55,002 nucleotides of DNA from Pirellulales bacterium (GTDB taxonomy: Bacteria; Planctomycetota; Planctomycetia; Pirellulales; Pirellulaceae), in NCBI GenBank assembly GCA_022451045.1, contig JAKUOW010000009.1:1-55002 (forward strand). Direction: 5' to 3'. Below, piece by piece: positions 30,018 through 38,127 of this stretch (position 1 is its first letter; the number at the start of each line of letters is the position of its first letter). The notes under the pieces are model-generated. The model was given only the letters and a program-made list of their open reading frames with translations. It did no database searches and was not told the origin of the DNA. The position numbers and the translations under genes are program-made.

Positions 30018-31810
30018 CTAAAGCCTCCTGCCGTTAGATCCATTCGCAGATCACCCAACCGCCAATCATCGCCAACACCATCAGTTGAGATCTGCAATGA
30101 TATTTGCCGCGCTTGCACACGATAATCTAGCTTGCTGGTGCTGGCTGTAACTTGCCGCGCTGATTCCGTTGTTTCAGTTGCGTTTGGAAATCGTTTATGT
30201 TTGATAGAAAAGTTTACCGAAGAGCCATCACCCAACACCAGATCAGGTATGATACGGCGCAGTTCTGTCACACGCTCACCGTCGCCTATATCGAGTGGGC
30301 CACTGGTGATAGAACTTTCAAACACACCGCCATCAGCGTCTACACCGTTTTCATGTGAGAACACGATGCCGGTTTTACTTATCATGTGAGGCTTATCAAA
30401 AACGCCTCTGTCAATACCGGCAACTCTGTCGAATGTTCCTATGCTCCAAGTATTGTTTTGATAGTTATAGATGACATATCTATCGCATTCTTCGGTGTCA
30501 TGCGGATAGAGCCACCAAATCTCACCGAATGCGCTGTTGGCAAAAGCGTAAACCTTCTCCATTTGCGCGACTGACATATTGTCAAAGATGTGGTCTTGAA
30601 CGGAGCAGGGGAGCACTTGCGGCTCACCACCGTTGTAGACATAGAACTGTCTGTTGTTGCTCATCCAGTAACAACGACTGTCCACAACCGCAAAGCCGTT
30701 GGGGCCAATCAAACCACATGATGTACCAGCTAATTGAAACTCGTAAACAAAATCAATGTCACCGATATTCCTTGCTGTATATAACGCTGTGTCGCTGAAG
30801 ATCAAGTTGACTAACCTCGTTGACGTACCGGCAATCAAACGGTTGCCTTCGGAGAGCACCGTGTCACCCGCAAGGTTTGTCGCCGTAGTAATATAGACTT
30901 CTGAATTTTCCTGATCGGAGAACATGACACGCATTGGATTAAAAGTACCAGTTGTTCCGGCTGCATCCATATTCGTGCCTAGCAGAAACACATGGCGGTT
31001 CGGATCAACAAACATCGCACCTATTTCGGATGGCGCTATCGTCTCACTTTCAGAGTTTGTGAGTATCTGGGTTGCACGGCTGGCAACATTTAGCGGCCAT
31101 TTGAACAGTCCTTGGAAGCGCGGTGCAAATAGTAGATCCTCGCCAAACTGCGCTGACGATACGGTGCGCAGCAGTAAACCAGTTGCTGATCTAGCGGTTG
31201 ACCATGTGCCTTCATCCCATGTTCCGGTTGACCAACCCAAACCGGCAACACCATCAGCCCTGCCAGTTGTTGCTTCATAGCTAAATGTAACTGAAGACCC
31301 GCCACCGGTTGTCGTGCTTGTTGCAGCAGACGATGCGGTAATGACATAGGTGTTTGCGTTTGTAACAGACGTTACCTGGAAGGTTGTATCCAGATCCAAC
31401 CCACCAACTTCATCGCCGCTTGCAAAAGTAACAAAGTCATTTGCAATCAAACCATGAGATGTATGCGTTACAGTAACCGCCGTACTGCCGTCTGTCGTTG
31501 CAAATGGATTTGTACCAAGTGTACCGCTGCTTCTGATCGGTGTGATGTTATATGCCTTACCACCTGTCCAGACGTAGTTACGCAAGTTTGTGTGAATAGC
31601 GATGTAACGAATGCTGTCGTTGTCGCGCCAGCTAAACATACCACGAGGTGTTCCATCCAGCGCAGTGCTGGTCACGCTGGTAAAGCCACCTATTTTTTCT
31701 GCCCTGTCATTTCGAAAACGCACATGATCACCATCTACCCAAGTACCTTCTTGAGAATATTCAGTGTCCGTTTTGTTTATGCCGGATCTAAATGGAACAC
31801 GATTTAACAT
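30014..31810 (-). CDS. Tail hub-like structural protein, 598 aa
   Basis: Predominantly beta protein beginning VPFRSGINKTDTEYSQEGTWVDGDHVRF, with repeated short strands and tryptophans in its middle, and a C-terminal half with RYVIYNYQNNTWSIG and similar propeller-like blades. This opening (GINKxxTxYxxEGxWxDGxxVRFR) is one I recall from podoviral structural proteins at the tail position, comparable in role to the P22 gp10 hub that plugs the portal. Location between the small basic proteins and the ejection proteins supports a tail-hub or stabilisation role. Homology to gp10 itself is not demonstrated. Confidence 0.7.
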   Translation of the reverse strand: MLNRVPFRSGINKTDTEYSQEGTWVDGDHVRFRNDRAEKIGGFTSVTSTALDGTPRGMFSWRDNDSIRYIAIHTNLRNYVWTGGKAYNITPIRSSGTLGTNPFATTDGSTAVTVTHTSHGLIANDFVTFASGDEVGGLDLDTTFQVTSVTNANTYVITASSAATSTTTGGGSSVTFSYEATTGRADGVAGLGWSTGTWDEGTWSTARSATGLLLRTVSSAQFGEDLLFAPRFQGLFKWPLNVASRATQILTNSESETIAPSEIGAMFVDPNRHVFLLGTNMDAAGTTGTFNPMRVMFSDQENSEVYITTATNLAGDTVLSEGNRLIAGTSTRLVNLIFSDTALYTARNIGDIDFVYEFQLAGTSCGLIGPNGFAVVDSRCYWMSNNRQFYVYNGGEPQVLPCSVQDHIFDNMSVAQMEKVYAFANSAFGEIWWLYPHDTEECDRYVIYNYQNNTWSIGTFDRVAGIDRGVFDKPHMISKTGIVFSHENGVDADGGVFESSITSGPLDIGDGERVTELRRIIPDLVLGDGSSVNFSIKHKRFPNATETTESARQVTASTSKLDYRVQARQISLQISTDGVGDDWRLGDLRMDLTAGGFR

Positions 31811-32052
31811 TAGCTTCTGAACCGTCTTGTTTTCTTTGCGATTTTTCTAGGCTGCTTGCTGTGCTGCTTACCTTTGCGAGTGTCTTCTCGTTTTTTGCGT
31901 GTCGTTGCTGCGTATTCAGCAGGACTCAACGCCTTACGTGCTGCTTTGGGAAGATAACGCTCACCAGTCTTGCTAGACTTTTTGCCGGACTTGGTTCCCC
32001 AGTCTTGCTTTGTCCAGTTCTTAAGTGAACGTTGTGACTTCTTCAGAGCCAT
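31810..32052 (-). CDS. Small basic phage protein, 80 aa
   Basis: ATG 32052 overlaps the upstream TGA (TGATG). The sequence is lysine/arginine-rich with LKNWTKQDWGTKSGKKSSKTGERYLP and LSPAEYAATTRKKR. I recognise this pattern as a family of small conserved phage proteins with no assigned function, annotated as hypothetical or DUF5872-like. Probably DNA-binding or packaged with DNA. It is one of four basic genes in a row. Confidence 0.75.
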   Translation of the reverse strand: MALKKSQRSLKNWTKQDWGTKSGKKSSKTGERYLPKAARKALSPAEYAATTRKKREDTRKGKQHSKQPRKIAKKTRRFRS

Positions 32053-32168
32053 CAACGTTTCTTTCGTGACTTTTTAAGTTTTTTAAAATCTGCACCAGTA
32101 ATCTTGTCGCGTGGTGCAGCCACTCTAGCCAACTTCTTTTGCTTCGCACTGTATTTACTTTTTGGCAT
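32052..32168 (-). CDS. 38-aa basic protein
   Basis: Begins MPKSKYSAKQKKLARVA and ends with a KKLKKSRKKR tail. The start at 32168 lies inside the following gene's end (14-nt overlap) and the stop overlaps the next start. It belongs to the basic cluster and is likely to bind nucleic acid. Confidence 0.6.
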   Translation of the reverse strand: MPKSKYSAKQKKLARVAAPRDKITGADFKKLKKSRKKR

Positions 32169-32298
32169 TGCTCTTCTTTCGCTTTTTAGGTTGACCGGCT
32201 AAAACTGATGACAACGTTTTTGCTTGCTTGGCGTGTGTCTTTGACGCTTTCTGCAAACCGCTTACAACTTTCTTAATTCGCTTTCTGCCATGCTTCAT
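32155..32298 (-). CDS. 47-aa basic protein
   Basis: Begins MKHGRKRIKKVVSG and has a central helix with QKASKTHAKQAKTL. ATG 32298 overlaps the upstream stop by 4 nt (32295-32298), and GGAGG is 8 nt before it. Another member of the basic cluster, function unknown. Confidence 0.6.
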   Translation of the reverse strand: MKHGRKRIKKVVSGLQKASKTHAKQAKTLSSVLAGQPKKRKKSNAKK

Positions 32299-32495
32299 GA
32301 TTTATATCCTCCCCCAGCAGCTTTATATTGTTTCGCCAACATCTGTGCTTTGCGACCCGACCACTGACCAGGCTTACCGCCTTTGCTTCCAGCTTTTATT
32401 CTGTTGAACATCCGCTTGCGCATTCCAGGCTTGGTGTAGTTGCCAGCTTCGTTTACGCGACTTTTCGTTTTCTTTTTTACTTTTGCTTTTGCCAT
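32295..32495 (-). CDS. Small basic phage protein, 66 aa
   Basis: Conserved pattern VNEAGNYTKPGMRKRMFNRI, then GGKPGQWSGRKAQMLAKQY and a Gly-Gly-Gly-Tyr end. I recognise this as a widely distributed small phage protein with strongly conserved Asn-Tyr-Thr-Lys-Pro and Pro-Gly-Gln-Trp-Ser segments, lying near head or tail genes. Its basic charge and position suggest packaging or DNA condensation, but the role is unproven. Confidence 0.78.
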   Translation of the reverse strand: MAKAKVKKKTKSRVNEAGNYTKPGMRKRMFNRIKAGSKGGKPGQWSGRKAQMLAKQYKAAGGGYKS

Positions 32496-32497
32496 AC

Positions 32498-32935
32498 TTA
32501 GTACTCGATGCTTATCGTGTGAAAAACCATTCCGTCAGACAACGCTTGCGAGTAACCGGCGTACAATATTGCGCCGTTCTCTAGTTCAAACGGTTCGGAC
32601 TCGGAGATGGGTCGGGCAACATCATTGTTCCAACAAAACTCAACACAAACTGGAGCACTTGTTGCCGACACTGTATTTGCAGCTATAGACTTCGTAAGCG
32701 CCAATCGCTTGGTACTGCCGCTGTCTGTGCTGACCCATAGATAAAGCACACCGGCTGAACTTGTTGCCCTGGGTACAGCCCAAATTTTTGTAACGCGATT
32801 ACCTTCACCGCCAGCAGTGAGCAACGTTACCATGTTGGTTGGTGTATCGTCATTCAGACTGCCGGTTGCAGCGGTTGCTACCGCATAGTCGTATTTAATT
32901 GTTTGCGGATAAGCTGCGGTGTTGGTTTTAGCCAT
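32498..32935 (-). CDS. Virion structural protein, 145 aa, beta-rich
   Basis: ATG 32935. Composition is beta-rich with many Ala, Thr and Ser. RVTKIWAVPRATSSAGVLYLWVSTD and ENGAILYAGYSQAL look like jelly-roll strands. Similar small beta proteins recur in this operon (40254-40616, 44203-44601, 49760-50227). Shared elements such as LYLWVSTDSG and a Tyr-Ala-Gly-Tyr end suggest decoration or fibre-capping roles. Confidence 0.6.
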   Translation of the reverse strand: MAKTNTAAYPQTIKYDYAVATAATGSLNDDTPTNMVTLLTAGGEGNRVTKIWAVPRATSSAGVLYLWVSTDSGSTKRLALTKSIAANTVSATSAPVCVEFCWNNDVARPISESEPFELENGAILYAGYSQALSDGMVFHTISIEY

Positions 32936-32942
32936 ACATCAC

Positions 32943-33293
32943 CTAGAGCGTTGCGTTACAAGCGTCCAACGCATCCCAAACTCTTTTGGCATGGGCAGCG
33001 TTATCAAATGCCTTTGTATTATCTGGATCATCTTCAGTTGGATCAGGATCAGTCCAGTCGCCACTCACTGAAGTTAAATATGTTTGAAGAGCATCTTTAC
33101 TAGTAATCTCCTCAAAGTCTCCACTACCACCATCCTTGACGATGCCGACCATAACGTTGTCTCTGGGTGCTGCGGTGCTACTATCAACCACAACATAAAC
33201 GCCGTGCATACCCATTGGGTCGTGTCCGAAGTGAAGAAAGTCTGGAATAGTGCCATCGGCATTCAGACGATATTTACAAACTTTGTAAGCCAT
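32943..33293 (-). CDS. Unknown 116-aa virion-associated protein
   Basis: ATG 33293 with AGGAG 6 nt upstream. The frame extends further but only the form starting AYKVCKYRLNADG has a good site. Beta strands (GMHGVYVVVDSS) lead to an acidic helical end that includes DDPDNTKAFDNAAHAKRVWDALDAC. No family recognised. Placed between a helical protein and a beta protein in the tail/fibre block. Confidence 0.6.
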   Translation of the reverse strand: MAYKVCKYRLNADGTIPDFLHFGHDPMGMHGVYVVVDSSTAAPRDNVMVGIVKDGGSGDFEEITSKDALQTYLTSVSGDWTDPDPTEDDPDNTKAFDNAAHAKRVWDALDACNATL

Positions 33294-33301
33294 AGCATCT
33301 C

Positions 33302-34132
33302 CTATTCTGCGGCTAGTTGTGGTGTGTTTGTTAGAGAGGAGGGATCGAAAACATCGAAGCCCCGACTGTTGGCAAACCTTGCTGGACATGCTGCCCATTT
33401 GTCAGCGCAACCTTCCAACCATTTAACAGTTGCCTCGTGCTCCGGCGCTTTGCCTTCGCTGATTATTTGGTTTTCCCATTGTAAATAAGCAAAGACTTCA
33501 GCTTGTGCTTGTGCAGCGTTGATGCCCAAATCAAAGAGGTATATGAGATTACCTTCATCGATCTGACCGCCACGAGGTCTTGCGCTGTTCAACGCTTGCT
33601 TCATGCAAGTCATTATGTGATACCGCGCTTCTTCCAGTTCGTAGTCTTCTTCCGTCAGTTCTTCCTTGCCAATCTTTTTCATTAGATTGTCGTACTGATT
33701 TGTAAAGAAGTTCATCTTGCGGATAGCGCCTTGCACACTGTTTTGACCGTTTGCAAGACCGCTTTCTAATTCAAGTATTTCAATCTCAACCATCTCTTTG
33801 TCGAGATCATCTGTGCATTCTTCTAATTCACGTTGCTTCTTTTTAAGTTCTACTTCCTTCTTTTTCATGTTGATGAATGCTTCTTGCAGTGCGCCGCGAG
33901 TGCGGTCTACTTCTGCAAGAGTGTGTTTAATTGAACGGATAGGCGTGATAGCAGTAACATCGAGAGTCACACCCATGAACTGACTGTGTGACTTGTGGAA
34001 GTTACTAGTAGCTTGCGCAACCGCTGGCATCTTCTCTTGAATGTTAGCCAGCATTGTTTTGTATTCTGGTTTTACATTAGCAGGTAAATTTATATTAAGT
34101 GTTTGTACTGCTAATTCTGTATTCTTTGACAT
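33302..34132 (-). CDS. Helical coiled-coil protein, 276 aa
   Basis: ATG 34132, with no strong site visible other than AAGAGG. Residues about 75-140 form a long charged coiled coil (MKKKEVELKKKQRELEE) with a Met/Lys/Glu bias. The C-terminal half is helical (LGINAAQAQAEVFAYLQW). No enzymatic motif is visible. Its location just after the repeat-protein genes fits a structural or assembly-chaperone role. The 117-bp gap upstream has no convincing promoter. Confidence 0.6.
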   Translation of the reverse strand: MSKNTELAVQTLNINLPANVKPEYKTMLANIQEKMPAVAQATSNFHKSHSQFMGVTLDVTAITPIRSIKHTLAEVDRTRGALQEAFINMKKKEVELKKKQRELEECTDDLDKEMVEIEILELESGLANGQNSVQGAIRKMNFFTNQYDNLMKKIGKEELTEEDYELEEARYHIMTCMKQALNSARPRGGQIDEGNLIYLFDLGINAAQAQAEVFAYLQWENQIISEGKAPEHEATVKWLEGCADKWAACPARFANSRGFDVFDPSSLTNTPQLAAE

Positions 34133-34249
34133 CTATGGGCCTCTTGCAAACGCATGTTGCGCTTGGTTGTTGCCCCTTTCAGTTTAATTTCTTCACCCAA
34201 AGAATTACTGCGATTTTACTTCAAATAGTGCGTTTTCGCAATCAAGTAT

Positions 34250-36244
34250 TTAAGATAGTCCACCATGTGCGTTAGAAGTACCACCTGCTTGTCCAGCACC
34301 CCATGTTAAATCACCCCAATCAGCAGCGTCACCTGTACTAGCAATGGTAATTTTATCTACGTTGTATGATGATCCACTGTAATTGTGGAATACTCCTATT
34401 GTAGAAGCAGAAAGTCCTGTAGCATAATTATAAGATCCTGATCCTGTTGCATCACCGAAATCTGTACCATTGCCAGTTGAGGCGATAGTAACATACTGCA
34501 TTACGTTACTAGATCTACCTCCAGAACCCATGACAGCTCTAGTGTTGCTACTTACCATACCAACACTAAAATTGGTTTCAATAAGATCTCCAAAATCTGT
34601 ACCGTTGCCTGTTGAAGCAATGGTGATATATTCAATTACATCAGTATAACTACCTGATGGTTGACCACCTGCAAATATACCTCTTGTAGTGCCTGCTACA
34701 CCTGCCAAGTATTGATTTGTTATAGTTAGATCCCCAAAGTCTGTGGCGTTTCCTGCGGAAGCAATGGTAAAATAATCTATTGTATTTGACTGTGTACCTT
34801 CACCCCCTGCTGTACCTGCTTTTCCAAGAGCAACTACACCTCTAGTAGAATTACTTAATGCTCCACCAAATACACTACCACTTGTTAAATTGCCAAAGTC
34901 TGTAACTGCACCTTTAGTTGAAAAAGTATTATATTCAAGCTCATTTGTTACAGTATAATTAGGTGATCCTCCTATTCTAGTAATTCCTCTAGTAGAACTA
35001 GCTGCTGTACCTAAAGCTAACCGTGACGATTTTGCACTCAATTCTCCAAACATACCACTCTGACCATCAGTAGTTATGTTTAGAAATATTACAGCCGTTT
35101 GATAACCAGCACTATTTATACCGTCACCACCAGCAAGTAATCCTATAGCAGCAGGGGGAAAACCTGCTTCGTTTTGTACTGCTGCATGACTAGAAGCATT
35201 TGCAGAACCTGATCTACTTACGGCAGATAAATCTCCAAAATCAGTTGCATCTCCAGTAGTAGAAAATGTTATTGTTTCTATTGTATTTACAGCAGCAGAA
35301 CCAGTATAACCTCCAAGAATAAAACCCTTGGTAGAACTAGATGCACCCATTAAAAATGCTTTAGCTACTGTCATATCTCCAAAGTCTGTCACATTTCCTG
35401 TACTAGCAATCGTTACATACTCTAAAGTATTTCTAAATGAACCCCCACCACCAGAACCACCTGCAATAACTGCTCTTGTATTTGATGACGTAAAACCTAA
35501 CTCATCTGTAGAAGCAGACATATCACCAAAGTCTGTAGAATTACCAGTACTAGCAATAGTCACATATTGAATTACATTTGATAGAGCAGCAGGAGTATAA
35601 CCACCAGAAGCTAATCCTCTAGTAGTAGAACCACTCATACCATTGCCTTGTCTATGCCTTGCTGAATTAGAACTATCAACGGACAGATCACCAAAATCTA
35701 TGGCATTACCAGTTGATGCTATAGTTAAGTACTCTATTGAGTTACTTAAATTACCATTACTATAGAGCCTTCCCCCAAAAGTAATTCCTCTGACATTATT
35801 AGAAGCAGAAGCATTTGCATCAGATGTTGTTGCAGCTACATCACCAAAGTCAGTTGCATTACCAGTTGTAGTGTAAGTTATATAATCAATTACATTACTA
35901 CGTGAACTACCACCGTAATTATCCCAACCACCTGCAAATATTGCTCTTGTGTCATTACCCATAGATGATGATGCGTGTCTTGCTACAGTTAAATCACCAA
36001 AGTCTGTAGCATTTCCAGCAGATTCAGGTACAAATTTATCTATGTCTGTTACTAATGGGTTTACTTGTCCTCTTGTAGCTATACCAACACTAGGAACATT
36101 CGTGGGATCAGGCCAATCACCTGCCTGACCAAATATCAGTGGATCATGTATATTCCACACACCAGATGCAGTTGCATTTGAAAGATTGCTAGATGGCTCA
36201 ACAGGGCTTGAAGATATTATGGAGCCTAAATATCGTTCAGTCAT
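34250..36244 (-). CDS. Kelch-like 12-repeat protein 1 (664 aa)
   Basis: Twelve copies of a repeat of about 50 residues whose core is T-I-A-S-T-G-N-A-T-D-F-G-D followed about 15-20 residues later by T-R-(A/G)-x-x-x-G-G. The diglycine after hydrophobic residues is kelch-like and suggests beta-propeller blades. Repeats 6 and 7 are separated by a linker carrying QNEAGFPPAAIGLLAGG, and repeat 7 is degenerate (GQSGMFGE). The first 70 residues have an SGVWNIHDPL segment resembling virion anchors. The end is NAHGGLS. Its start overlaps the stop of protein 2 (TAATG). Likely a surface or receptor-binding protein. Confidence 0.75.
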   Translation of the reverse strand: MTERYLGSIISSSPVEPSSNLSNATASGVWNIHDPLIFGQAGDWPDPTNVPSVGIATRGQVNPLVTDIDKFVPESAGNATDFGDLTVARHASSSMGNDTRAIFAGGWDNYGGSSRSNVIDYITYTTTGNATDFGDVAATTSDANASASNNVRGITFGGRLYSNGNLSNSIEYLTIASTGNAIDFGDLSVDSSNSARHRQGNGMSGSTTRGLASGGYTPAALSNVIQYVTIASTGNSTDFGDMSASTDELGFTSSNTRAVIAGGSGGGGSFRNTLEYVTIASTGNVTDFGDMTVAKAFLMGASSSTKGFILGGYTGSAAVNTIETITFSTTGDATDFGDLSAVSRSGSANASSHAAVQNEAGFPPAAIGLLAGGDGINSAGYQTAVIFLNITTDGQSGMFGELSAKSSRLALGTAASSTRGITRIGGSPNYTVTNELEYNTFSTKGAVTDFGNLTSGSVFGGALSNSTRGVVALGKAGTAGGEGTQSNTIDYFTIASAGNATDFGDLTITNQYLAGVAGTTRGIFAGGQPSGSYTDVIEYITIASTGNGTDFGDLIETNFSVGMVSSNTRAVMGSGGRSSNVMQYVTIASTGNGTDFGDATGSGSYNYATGLSASTIGVFHNYSGSSYNVDKITIASTGDAADWGDLTWGAGQAGGTSNAHGGLS

Positions 36245-38127
36245 TACGATAGTCCTCCATGTCCATTAGATTGTCCTGATCCACCACTTGGAGCAAGTAA
36301 ATCTCCAAAGTCTGTGGAGTTACCTGTAGACGCTATTGTAAATTGTTGAATTACGTCTGAACTTGCACTGGCAACGTAGTCGTACCCACCAAGAACTAAT
36401 GCTCTAGTAGAATTACTAAAAGCACCTCCTTGTGTCCATTTAGCTAAAAGATCTCCAAAGTCCGTTGCGTTACCAGTACTCGCTGTAGTCAAATACTGTA
36501 ATCTGTTCAAACCATCTGAACCGTCAAAACCACCACAATGAACAACTCTAGTATTATTAGAAGTTGCCACACCAAAACCATTGTTTTCTAACAGATCGCC
36601 AAAATCTGTGGTATTACCTGTTGATGAAATAGTCACATATCCTATTTGATCGGTGTAACCACCTCCTCCCTGTCGCCCACCCATAAATAACATTCTAGTT
36701 GGGCTTCCAGCTATTCCAGGAGTTTCTAATGCTTCTACAAGATTTCCAAAATCAGTAGCGTTACCAGCACTAGCAATCGTAATATAATCTATTGTGTCAA
36801 CTCTAGAACCACCACTGTCTTTACCACCACCATATATTCCTCGTGTACTATTTGATGCACCTACTGTTATTCTAGTAACTGTAAGATCTCCAAAGTCAGT
36901 ACCAAGTCCTCTTGTAGCAAAAATTGTAAGGTCTATATTGTTTTTATATCCACTATATAATCCACCTGCTACACACATTCTAGTTGCACTTGCTGCACCA
37001 CCGTATCCACCATTTATACTTGTGTAACTTATATCTCCAAACTCAACAGAATTACCAGCAGATGCTATGTCAATAGACTCTATGAAACTGCCTAATGATT
37101 GCACCATCAACCCAGTATTACCTGCTGATGGTAAAGCTGGTAATGCATCTACTGATGGGCTAAACGGAGAAGCAGCACCATTGTAAGAAAAGTATGTTCC
37201 ACCATATGTTTGCAGTGTTCCGAAATCAGTGGCATTACCAGCAGACGCTATTGTAATTTTTTGGTTAGTTCCTGATGCTCCTGCATTATCACCTACAAGT
37301 ATTCCAATGATGCCGTTACTTACCCCTGCACCTCTAGCACCTTGAGCCTGATCTAAATCTCCGAAATCTGTTGCGTTTCCAAATGTCGGTATGGTTATAA
37401 ACTCAATTACGTTTAAGTGAGAAGAGCCATTATATCCACCGTAAATTACAGATCTTGTTTCACTATTTATGCCTCCTCCATGACCATAAATACTATTTGA
37501 CGTATCTCCAAAATCTCTAGCAGTGCCTGTTGAAGCGACTGTCACATAGTCAATTACATTTACAGCAGCACTGCCCCAAGCATATCCAGCAAACCATAAA
37601 GCTCTTGTTGTGTTTCCTCCTCCTTCACAAGCGTTTCTATTGGTTGATAAGTCTCCAAAATCACTAGCGTTTCCAGCAGAGGCTATAGTATAGTAGTCGA
37701 TAGTTTTATTTACTGTATTAACACCATCAGCAGTATTAAAACCAGCTACAAGTCCTCTAGTATCACTACTATGTGATCCATAACCTATGGCTGCAACAGT
37801 TGCGTCACCAAAGTCTGTAGCATTTCCTAATGTTGCGTGTTCTATATAATCTACTACGTTTACAACTCCACTAGCACCATATCCTCCAGAAAACACTGCT
37901 CTAGTAGTAGATCCAAATCCAGCAGCATCATATCTTGCTACTGTTAAATCACCTTGATCAGCACCATTACCATTATTAAAATCTATAGTCTGTGTGTGTG
38001 CTACCGTGCCTACACCACCACCTATAAAAGCACCACCAAGAAGAGCATTTACAGGTGGGCCAGGAAAAGCAGAACTATACTGATACTTTGTCTGTAGTTT
38101 CCAAACGCCTGAGAATGATGGAGCCAT
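36244..38127 (-). CDS. Kelch-like 12-repeat protein 2 (627 aa)
   Basis: Same architecture as its neighbours: a short N-terminus with FSGVWKLQTKY, twelve GNATDFGD-type repeats, and the end NGHGGLS. Repeat 1 is degenerate (NGNGADQGD), and repeat 7 (GNSVEFGD) again follows a linker at the same place (ALPSAGNTGLMVQSLG). It lacks the QNEAGFPP segment of proteins 1 and 3. Tandem duplication is clear from the order and overlap of the three genes. A virion appendage is probable. Confidence 0.75.
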   Translation of the reverse strand: MAPSFSGVWKLQTKYQYSSAFPGPPVNALLGGAFIGGGVGTVAHTQTIDFNNGNGADQGDLTVARYDAAGFGSTTRAVFSGGYGASGVVNVVDYIEHATLGNATDFGDATVAAIGYGSHSSDTRGLVAGFNTADGVNTVNKTIDYYTIASAGNASDFGDLSTNRNACEGGGNTTRALWFAGYAWGSAAVNVIDYVTVASTGTARDFGDTSNSIYGHGGGINSETRSVIYGGYNGSSHLNVIEFITIPTFGNATDFGDLDQAQGARGAGVSNGIIGILVGDNAGASGTNQKITIASAGNATDFGTLQTYGGTYFSYNGAASPFSPSVDALPALPSAGNTGLMVQSLGSFIESIDIASAGNSVEFGDISYTSINGGYGGAASATRMCVAGGLYSGYKNNIDLTIFATRGLGTDFGDLTVTRITVGASNSTRGIYGGGKDSGGSRVDTIDYITIASAGNATDFGNLVEALETPGIAGSPTRMLFMGGRQGGGGYTDQIGYVTISSTGNTTDFGDLLENNGFGVATSNNTRVVHCGGFDGSDGLNRLQYLTTASTGNATDFGDLLAKWTQGGAFSNSTRALVLGGYDYVASASSDVIQQFTIASTGNSTDFGDLLAPSGGSGQSNGHGGLS

